Source of the DNA: Chryseobacterium lathyri
GTDB lineage: Bacteria; Bacteroidota; Bacteroidia; Flavobacteriales; Weeksellaceae
Direction: 5' to 3'
Length of the DNA: 64,000 nt
NCBI RefSeq assembly: GCF_030812195.1
Contig: NZ_JAUSSF010000001.1
Location: forward strand, 248,001 to 312,000
Both the position numbers and the translations under genes were made by a program. Of the stretch, positions 57,553-64,000 are shown piece by piece (positions within the stretch are counted from its first letter, which is position 1; each line of letters opens with the position of its first letter). A model generated the notes under the pieces. The model was not told the origin of the DNA, searched no databases, and saw only the letters and a list, made by a program, of their open reading frames with translations.

Positions 57553-57775
57553 TTTTATTGATGCCTTGTTAATAATATATCGTTCAAATAAACATTCAGG
57601 AATTTTGTTTTTTTTAACATTATGAAATTTTAACATTTTAGTTTGAAATTTGAAAAATACTGTGTTGCAGTGAGATATGATTACTGTAGATTTTTCATGG
57701 CTAAAATAGGAGATAATTTCATTATATAATGTGTTAAATTAATATATAAGTCTAAAAAATATATCAATAATTAAT

Positions 57776-57783
57776 TATATTTG
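57776..57783 (+). promoter_or_regulatory. -7 promoter element TATATTTG of the polysaccharide operon
   Basis: An exact TAnnTTTG match 69 bases before the first gene of the capsule/exopolysaccharide operon. The region upstream to 57553 is very AT-rich and without genes; no TTG is placed well. Confidence 0.35.
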
Positions 57784-57852
57784 TTCAAAATTAAAAACCA
57801 CCAAATGTTGAATTAAATAAAAAAATATAATATTTTTAGGTTTATCTGTAGT

Positions 57853-59772
57853 ATGGGGAATGTTTTTAAAATTAAAGAGTTAAGGTATGTGCCTAGGTGG
57901 TTAGTTTTTTTTATAGATGTTTCAATCGTCTCCTTTTCTGTTTTAACGATCTACCTTTTATTAAAAAAACTGCATGTTAAAATTTATTTTATTGAATATC
58001 TCAATGAAAAAATTTTAACGGTTATTGGAGTTAATGTTCTATTCATGCTCCTTTTTAAAACGTATGCAGGAATTATAAGATACTCTACTTTTTCTGATTT
58101 TTTTAAAATCCTGTGGTCTTCAGGTAGTACCTTTATAGTATTATTGGTACTGAATTTTACCTCAGATATAGTACTGGGTAAACCGCTCTATTTATATCCG
58201 GCTCTTTTTTTATTCTTTTTCATTTCCATTCTCCTGATGTTCTTTTTCAGGATGCTTACCAGTCAGCTTTTTAGCGTGGTTATGGACCGTAAGTATAAGG
58301 GAATTTCATCCAAAATAAGAATTGCTGTTGCAGGAGTGGAGAGTGAATCTGTGTCATTGGCTAATGCGATCATTCATAATCCGGGACATGCTTATCAGCT
58401 GGCTGGCTTTTTTAGTGCCAGGCAGGATTCCAAAAAAGCCATGCTGCTAGGCTATAAAATTTATAATAAAAAGGAACTCCTTAAAAGTGGTGATTTGACA
58501 AATCAATTTGACGCGGTTTTAATCAGAGGAATGATGGATAAGGCGGAAATGGAAGAATGGATGGCTCTTGCATTGGATAGGGGATTGAAAGTGCTGAAAG
58601 CGCCATGTCTCAATAAAATAAAAGAAGATGGTATTGTAGGGGGTATCAGTCCTCTTCAAATTGAAGATTTGTTGGACCGCAGTCCGATAAAAATAGAAAG
58701 TAAAGAGGTAAAAAGCCGTCATTTTAATAAAAGTATCCTGGTAACCGGAGGTGCCGGATCTATTGGAAGTGAAATTGTGAGACAGGTTGCTCAGTTGGAT
58801 TCATCACTTATTGTGGTTGTGGATCAGGCCGAATCACCTTTACATGAGCTGAAGCTTGAATTGCTGGAAAGGTTTCCGGACCAAAATTTCAAATTTGTGC
58901 TGGCAGATATTTCAAACCACTACAGGCTTGAAAAATTATTTGAGGATTATCGTTTTTCAATAGTGTATCATGCAGCGGCCTATAAGCATGTTCCTTTGAT
59001 AGAAGACAACCCTCATGAAGCTATTTTTGTAAATATCGGAGGCACCAGAAACTTAGCATTATTATCCAAACAATATAATGTCAGCCGTTTTGTGATGGTG
59101 TCTACTGATAAGGCTGTGAACCCAACCAATGTGATGGGGGCCTCTAAAAGAGCTGCCGAACTTTTTGTACAGTCTTTACAAAACTCTCCGGATAATACTA
59201 CGAAATTTATTACCACCCGTTTTGGAAATGTATTGGGGTCTAATGGTTCTGTAATACCACATTTCAGAAAACAAATTGAAAAAGGAGGTCCGGTTACCAT
59301 TACCCATCCTGATATCATCCGTTATTTTATGACCATTCCCGAAGCCTGCGAACTGGTACTCCAGGCAGGAACAATGGGGAAAGGAGGCGAAATTTATGTT
59401 TTTGATATGGGTAAACCTATCAAAATCCTGGATCTGGCAAAAAGAATGATAAAGTTGTCAGGGTATACACCGGATGTTGATATTAAAATTGATTTTATTG
59501 GTTTAAGGCCTGGCGAAAAGCTATATGAGGAGCTTTTAACGGATAATTCCACTACTATTCCTACCCATCATGAGAAAATAATGATATCAAGAGATCCATT
59601 GATGGAATTTGAGGATATAGAACTTTTATGTAAACAGATTATGCGGTCGGCTATAAAAAAAGAGAGTTTACAGGTCGTTAAAATTCTAAAGATAATAGTG
59701 CCGGAATTTATAAGTAATAATTCAGAATTTGAAATTTTAGATAAGACACCGGAACGTGAAGTCTATCAGTAA
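57853..59772 (+). CDS. Membrane UDP-sugar 4,6-dehydratase (WbpM/PglF-like)
   Basis: A 639-residue polysaccharide-biosynthesis protein. Four membrane helices (residues about 15-150), a CoA-binding-like Rossmann domain (IRIAVAGVESESVSLANAII), then the SDR catalytic domain with VTGGAGSIGSEIVRQVAQLD at about residue 297, YHAAAYKHVPLIEDNPHEA, and VSTDKAVNPTNVMGASKRAA. In the last, Met replaces the usual Tyr of Y-x-x-x-K (M-x-x-x-K), as known for WbpM, FlaA1 and PglF. The likely reaction is dehydration of UDP-GlcNAc to the 4-keto-6-deoxy sugar, first step to QuiNAc, FucNAc or bacillosamine-type residues. It is the first gene of the operon. Confidence 0.93.
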   Translation: MGNVFKIKELRYVPRWLVFFIDVSIVSFSVLTIYLLLKKLHVKIYFIEYLNEKILTVIGVNVLFMLLFKTYAGIIRYSTFSDFFKILWSSGSTFIVLLVLNFTSDIVLGKPLYLYPALFLFFFISILLMFFFRMLTSQLFSVVMDRKYKGISSKIRIAVAGVESESVSLANAIIHNPGHAYQLAGFFSARQDSKKAMLLGYKIYNKKELLKSGDLTNQFDAVLIRGMMDKAEMEEWMALALDRGLKVLKAPCLNKIKEDGIVGGISPLQIEDLLDRSPIKIESKEVKSRHFNKSILVTGGAGSIGSEIVRQVAQLDSSLIVVVDQAESPLHELKLELLERFPDQNFKFVLADISNHYRLEKLFEDYRFSIVYHAAAYKHVPLIEDNPHEAIFVNIGGTRNLALLSKQYNVSRFVMVSTDKAVNPTNVMGASKRAAELFVQSLQNSPDNTTKFITTRFGNVLGSNGSVIPHFRKQIEKGGPVTITHPDIIRYFMTIPEACELVLQAGTMGKGGEIYVFDMGKPIKILDLAKRMIKLSGYTPDVDIKIDFIGLRPGEKLYEELLTDNSTTIPTHHEKIMISRDPLMEFEDIELLCKQIMRSAIKKESLQVVKILKIIVPEFISNNSEFEILDKTPEREVYQ

Positions 59773-60012
59773 CATAGTTGGAATTATGATATTGATAAGC
59801 AAAAAATAAACAAATATTTTTACTATTTTATTTCTAATCGGAATGAAAATTGCTACAAAATGAATTGACTTTTAAAATAAGATATTTTTATTTAAACCTA
59901 TTTCATATATAAGTGAATTTATGTTTAATGTGAGAAATACACTTAATTCTAATTTTTGTTGTAAATATCTTTAATAAAATTGAGTATTAATCCGAATAGA
60001 TTTAAATAACAT

Positions 60013-60801
60013 ATGAAGAAAACGATTATTACATATATAATACTGTTATCGGTTACTTTACTTTCCTGTAAACCCAAGCAAAACATGGTATATATATCAA
60101 AACAGAATATGGAAGAAGAGGTTAGCAAAGCAAAATTTCAAGGATTGCATATTCAGGAGGGAGATGTTCTCATGATCCTTGTTTCTGCTCTGGACGAAAT
60201 TGCTGTAAAGCCTTTCAACCTTAATACAGCCAATAAAGTAGGAAGTGATTCCGGCGCAGGAACCAGCCAATATGTACAGCCAAGCGAATATTTAGTAAAT
60301 GAAGAAGGATTTATTTATTTCCCTGTAATAGGAAACGTATACGCCAAAGGAATGACTCAGATACAACTGAAACAGGATCTTGAGTCCCGCTTGAAAAAAT
60401 ATCTTACAGATCCTATGGTATCCATTACTCTGAAAAACTTTAACGTAAGTATTTTGGGTGAAGTAAAAGAGCCGGGTCAGAAACAAAGTGTTTCCCAAAA
60501 GGTGAATATTTTCCAGGCATTGGGACTGGCGGGTGATATGACTGATTATGGAGATCGTACGAATGTGAAACTTATCCGTACAGGAGATGATGGAGTAGAC
60601 CAGATTGTCAACGTTGATCTGACAAGATCTGATATCGTAAGTTCACCCTATTATTATATGAAACAAAACGATATATTATATGTGCAGCCTGATAAGAATA
60701 AGCAGGTTCTGGCCAACACAAACCCGAACAGAGCTCTTACATTCCAGATTATTGGTGCATTATTAACGGCAGGTACCCTTATTGTTGCTTTAACAAGATA
60801 A
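60013..60801 (+). CDS. Polysaccharide export lipoprotein (Wza-like)
   Basis: A 262-residue outer-membrane auxiliary protein. The signal MKKTIITYIILLSVTLLSCK has lipobox L-L-S-C (Cys19). The poly-export domain (IQEGDVLMILVSALDEIAVK ... YLVNEEGFIYFPVIGNVYAK) and an SLBB domain (VSILGEVKEPGQKQ) follow. The C-terminal helix FQIIGALLTAGTLIVALTR spans a membrane, unlike the amphipathic helix of E. coli Wza but as is common in Bacteroidota. It works with the Wzc-like kinase encoded 7 bases downstream in exporting capsule or exopolysaccharide through the envelope. Confidence 0.93.
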   Translation: MKKTIITYIILLSVTLLSCKPKQNMVYISKQNMEEEVSKAKFQGLHIQEGDVLMILVSALDEIAVKPFNLNTANKVGSDSGAGTSQYVQPSEYLVNEEGFIYFPVIGNVYAKGMTQIQLKQDLESRLKKYLTDPMVSITLKNFNVSILGEVKEPGQKQSVSQKVNIFQALGLAGDMTDYGDRTNVKLIRTGDDGVDQIVNVDLTRSDIVSSPYYYMKQNDILYVQPDKNKQVLANTNPNRALTFQIIGALLTAGTLIVALTR

Positions 60802-60808
60802 TAAAAAT

Positions 60809-63145
60809 ATGCAGCAGACAGAATTTCAGGCAAAAGAAGAGAAGTTGGATTTAAGAAAAACGATTTCTAAATATCTTTATAAATGGCCGTGGTTTATAGC
60901 ATCTATGTTTGTTTTTATAATAGGAGCCTATATTTATCTTAGATACAGTGTTCCTCAGTATCAATCAAAGACTACCCTTAAATTTGATAAAAAAACAAAT
61001 GATCTTTCTTCAGCTTTAGCTGATTTGGATAATCTGGGCATAGGTTTGGGTAATGCTGATGAACTGAAAAGCGAAGCGGCCGTAGTCAATTCACGACCTA
61101 TACTCATGCAGGTTGTAAAAAATCTTAATCTTAATGTAGAATATTTTAATGCCGGAGAATTTAAAGATTGGCAGCTGTTTGCAGGTGCGCCTATCACAGC
61201 GAAAATATTAACTTATAATAAAAAGAAATTTGTTTCCTCACAATATACTATAGCAAAGATAAAGGGCGATGAATTTACCCTTCAGAATGAGCAAAAAGGG
61301 AATGTAACAGGGAGATTTAATATTCCTGTAAAGCTTGATTTTGGAACAGTAGTATTGCAGAGAAATTCTACTCTTATACCTAAATCAGAATATAAAATCA
61401 TTTTTTGGAATCCCATTGAAAAAGTAAAAAAACTTGAGAAAACAATACAGGTTAGTTTACCGGATGAAAAAGCGATGTTGATGGAAATCAGTCTTATTGC
61501 GTCACTTCCTGAAAAATCAGAGGCTATTCTTAATGAAGTGACCAAACAGTATAACCTTGATGGGCAGAGAGATAAAAATCTGCAGGCACAGAATACGCAG
61601 GAATTTATCGATAAAAGACTGGAGGTAATTACGAAGGATCTTTCAGGAGTAGAAAATCAGAAGGAAGATTTCCAGAACCGTAACCGGATTGTGGATCTGC
61701 AGGCGCAGGCAGAATTGGCTCTTCAGAATACAAGCGAAAATACTAAGGTTCTTCTTCAGCAGCAAGCCCAGCTTGATCTTCTAAACTCTCTTGCTGCAGA
61801 AGCCCAAAAAGGGAACAGTCAGCTTATGCCTTCTAATTTGGGGCTTAATCCTTCACTGGAACAATCCATTTCTCAATACAATTTACTTCTTATCAGCAGA
61901 AACAAAACCCTTAAGCAGGCAACCAATGAAAACCCTGCTGTTATAGAAATGAATAGGGAAATTGCTTCTCTGAAGAACATCATTCGTGATAATATCAATG
62001 AGCAGAAACAAACAGTACAGACGGGTATTGCTCAACTTCAAAACCAAATTACAAGCAGTAATAATGTCATAGAAAAGGTTCCTGGGCAGTCTAAAATATA
62101 CAGAGGCATAGAACGTCAGCAAAATCTTAAAGAGCAACTCTTTCTATTCCTTCTTCAAAAAAGGGAAGAAAATGCGATCAATCTGTCAGTAGATGTACCA
62201 AAAGCCAAAATCGTGAACCCTGCTTTTACGGAAGATATTCCGGTGTCACCTAAAAAAGATATTATTTTTCTGGGAGCTTTTCTCCTGGGAATATTAATTC
62301 CTTTTGCCATTTTCTATGTGCTATTCATGCTGGATGATAAAATTTACAGCAGAGAAGATATTAAGGCACGTTCTTCATTAGGGGTGCTGGTTGATATACC
62401 GTCACTTAAAGATAATGAAAACCATTTGGTGCAGAAAAACGACTTTTCAGAGCTGGCGGAAGCATTCAGGGTTCTTGTTTCCAACCTTAAATTTGTTTTA
62501 CCGGTAAAAAATTCTGCCAAAGTAATTATGGTAACTTCTTCGGTAAAAGGTGAAGGAAAAACTCTTGTATCTGTTAATCTTGCACTTACCATAGCCAATA
62601 AAAATGGAAGAGCCCTTCTGATTGGTTCAGATATCCGTAATCCTCAAATTCAGCGGTATGACAATGAACCTACTAAAAGAAAAGGACTTACAGAATTTTT
62701 ATATGATGATTCGGTAGATGTAGAAGAACTTATTCATACATCAATTACCAATCCTTCCTGTGATGTTATTTATGCTGGTGCTATTCCTCCCAATCCTCAG
62801 GAATTGCTTTCTAATGGAAGGTATCAAAAGCTTATTGAGCAGATGTCCTCTCAGTATGCTTATATTATTATAGATTCCGCACCGCTTATGCTGGTTTCGG
62901 ATACATTGAGTATTGCAGATACAGCAGATGCAACATTATATGTCGTAAGATCTGGAGTATCAAAAAATATATTGATAGATTTTGCTAACGATCTGGTAAG
63001 AGACTCTAAACTGACGAATGTATCTTTTGTCGTTAATGATGTTTCAAAACGGGCAGGAGGCTATGGGTATAACTACAGCTACGGCTACGGTTACAGCCAG
63101 ACCAAGGATAAAAGCAGTTGGTGGAAGAAAATTTTTAAATCATAG
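60809..63145 (+). CDS. Wzc-like polysaccharide co-polymerase and tyrosine kinase
   Basis: A 778-residue PCP-2a protein. Wzz domain with a first membrane helix (YLYKWPWFIASMFVFIIGAY), a long periplasmic coiled coil (residues about 255-430), the GNVR/PIGT-like segment before the second helix (IIFLGAFLLGILIPFAIFYV), then the BY-kinase domain: Walker A SSVKGEGKTLVSVN (about residues 572-585), Walker A' LLIGSDIRNPQ, and Walker B YIIIDSAPLMLVSD. The tyrosine cluster GGYGYNYSYGYGYSQ near the C-terminus is the autophosphorylation site. Cycles of phosphorylation control polymer length and export with the Wza-like lipoprotein. Confidence 0.95.
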   Translation: MQQTEFQAKEEKLDLRKTISKYLYKWPWFIASMFVFIIGAYIYLRYSVPQYQSKTTLKFDKKTNDLSSALADLDNLGIGLGNADELKSEAAVVNSRPILMQVVKNLNLNVEYFNAGEFKDWQLFAGAPITAKILTYNKKKFVSSQYTIAKIKGDEFTLQNEQKGNVTGRFNIPVKLDFGTVVLQRNSTLIPKSEYKIIFWNPIEKVKKLEKTIQVSLPDEKAMLMEISLIASLPEKSEAILNEVTKQYNLDGQRDKNLQAQNTQEFIDKRLEVITKDLSGVENQKEDFQNRNRIVDLQAQAELALQNTSENTKVLLQQQAQLDLLNSLAAEAQKGNSQLMPSNLGLNPSLEQSISQYNLLLISRNKTLKQATNENPAVIEMNREIASLKNIIRDNINEQKQTVQTGIAQLQNQITSSNNVIEKVPGQSKIYRGIERQQNLKEQLFLFLLQKREENAINLSVDVPKAKIVNPAFTEDIPVSPKKDIIFLGAFLLGILIPFAIFYVLFMLDDKIYSREDIKARSSLGVLVDIPSLKDNENHLVQKNDFSELAEAFRVLVSNLKFVLPVKNSAKVIMVTSSVKGEGKTLVSVNLALTIANKNGRALLIGSDIRNPQIQRYDNEPTKRKGLTEFLYDDSVDVEELIHTSITNPSCDVIYAGAIPPNPQELLSNGRYQKLIEQMSSQYAYIIIDSAPLMLVSDTLSIADTADATLYVVRSGVSKNILIDFANDLVRDSKLTNVSFVVNDVSKRAGGYGYNYSYGYGYSQTKDKSSWWKKIFKS

Positions 63146-63147
63146 AA

Positions 63148-64000
63148 ATGCATAAAATTTTAATTACAGGAGGAGCAGGATTCATAGGTTCCAACTTAAC
63201 GGAATATTTTTTAAATAAAGGACATCATGTTGTCTGTTTAGATAATTTCGCAACAGGACATCGTCATAACATTGAGCCTTTCCTTGGAAATCCAAATTAT
63301 AAGCTTATTGAAGGTGATATCCGTGATTTGGAAGTTTGTCAAAAAGCAGTAGAAAATGTAGATTATATATTACATCAGGCTGCATTAGGTTCTGTTCCAA
63401 GATCAATTAAAGATCCTATTACAAGTAATGATGTGAATGTTTCAGGATTTTTAAATATGCTGATTGCTGCACGTGATGCCAATGTAAAACGTTTTGTATA
63501 TGCTGCTTCATCATCTACTTATGGCGATTCTGCATCATTACCTAAAGTGGAAGATGTAATCGGGAAACCGTTGTCACCATATGCCATTACTAAATATGTC
63601 AATGAACTCTATGCTGATGTGTTTGGTAAAACATACGGAATGCAGTGCATTGGTTTAAGATATTTCAATGTATTTGGACGCAGACAGGATCCGAACGGGG
63701 CTTATGCCGCTGTAATTCCTTTATTTGTGAAGCAGTTAATCAACCATGAATCACCTACCATTAACGGTACAGGAGATTATTCACGTGATTTTACATACAT
63801 CGATAATGTCATTCAGATGAATGAGCTGGCGATGCTTACCGAGAATCCTGAGGCAGTGAATACGGTTTACAATACAGCAGTGGGTGACCGTACAACATTG
63901 AACGATCTGATTGGATATCTTAAAAAATATTTAAGTGAATTCGATGAAAAAATTGCTGACGTTAATGTCATTTATGGTCCAAACCGTGTAGGGGATATCC
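63148..64000 (+). CDS. UDP-N-acetylhexosamine epimerase-like extended SDR (3' end outside window)
   Basis: The frame is open from the ATG at 63148, 2 bases after the wzc-like stop, to the window end (284 codons). Rossmann motif ILITGGAGFIGSNLTEYF, VVCLDNFATGHRHNI, VPRSIKDPITSNDVNVSGFL, the catalytic Ser region VYAASSSTYGD, Y-A-I-T-K, and LRYFNVFGRRQDPNGAYAAV with IPLFVKQLI match the WbpP/TviC/Gne group that interconverts UDP-GlcNAc(A) and UDP-GalNAc(A). It supplies a nucleotide sugar for the polysaccharide operon. Only about the last 40 residues are missing. Confidence 0.9.
   Translation, partial: MHKILITGGAGFIGSNLTEYFLNKGHHVVCLDNFATGHRHNIEPFLGNPNYKLIEGDIRDLEVCQKAVENVDYILHQAALGSVPRSIKDPITSNDVNVSGFLNMLIAARDANVKRFVYAASSSTYGDSASLPKVEDVIGKPLSPYAITKYVNELYADVFGKTYGMQCIGLRYFNVFGRRQDPNGAYAAVIPLFVKQLINHESPTINGTGDYSRDFTYIDNVIQMNELAMLTENPEAVNTVYNTAVGDRTTLNDLIGYLKKYLSEFDEKIADVNVIYGPNRVGDI

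Overview
The window is AT-rich chromosomal DNA from a Bacteroidota species, most likely Chryseobacterium or a close Weeksellaceae relative. Signs of this are: secreted proteins whose signal peptides end in ...AQ or ...SQ; promoter candidates of the flavobacterial type (TTG, about 20 bases, TAnnTTTG) instead of Shine-Dalgarno-rich leaders; a single-chain glycine decarboxylase; many SRPBCC, VOC, LytTR and DUF-type proteins typical of this order; and an adhesin-like VGINTENP protein with its Chryseobacterium-type HTH neighbours. This placement rests on recognition only.

Layout. 1-4.1 kb: small soluble proteins (VOC, SRPBCC, helix-hairpin-helix, SDR). 4.1-9.2 kb: DoxX-like membrane protein, secreted S9 peptidase, an ECF sigma operon with two small proteins, a membrane-anchored J-domain protein and a 50-residue Cys/Lys-rich protein. 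9.5-12.4 kb: gcvP. 12.4-16 kb: small lipoprotein, SnoaL-like/SDR pair with a divergent HxlR regulator and a heptamer repeat, YggS-type PLP protein overlapping an AAA ATPase. 16-17.1 kb: mostly non-coding, with one 27-residue membrane peptide. 17.1-24.4 kb: SMR pump, DUF6268 operon divergent from a LytS/LytR-type two-component system with direct repeats between them, methyltransferase, Fpg/Nei glycosylase, dGTPase, DUF4377 lipoprotein. 24.5-36.8 kb: DUF3857/transglutaminase protein, Mpo1-like protein, amino-acid permease, S15-type hydrolase, and a TPR protein followed by an outer-membrane barrel.

36.8-42 kb looks like an accessory, decaying segment. It holds two frameshifted gene relics, an adhesin-like exported protein whose 3' end and downstream region are tandemly duplicated (the second copy is broken), two small proteins with transposase-like HTHs but no transposase domain, and a membrane-bound LuxR-type regulator. 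42-55.4 kb is a catabolic locus under a divergent Nudix-type (NrtR/AraR-like) regulator: outer-membrane receptor, GH3, exported formylglycine-generating enzyme, sulfatase, esterase, exported nucleoside hydrolase and a second GH3, all on one strand and ending at a terminator. It lacks a SusC/SusD pair and an obvious sugar kinase, and its substrate cannot be read from the sequence; a sulfated, probably acylated beta-glucoside is the most economical guess. 55.4-57.6 kb carries a tRNA-Arg(UCG), small exported proteins and an Hsp20. From 57.85 kb a capsule/exopolysaccharide operon begins (4,6-dehydratase, Wza-like lipoprotein, Wzc-like tyrosine kinase, UDP-sugar epimerase) and runs off the end.

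No CRISPR array, rRNA, complete insertion sequence or prophage was seen. The items most worth following are the sulfatase/GH3 locus, the HTH cassette beside the duplicated adhesin tail, the paired direct repeats between the LytTR system and the DUF6268 operon, and several unannotated small proteins.
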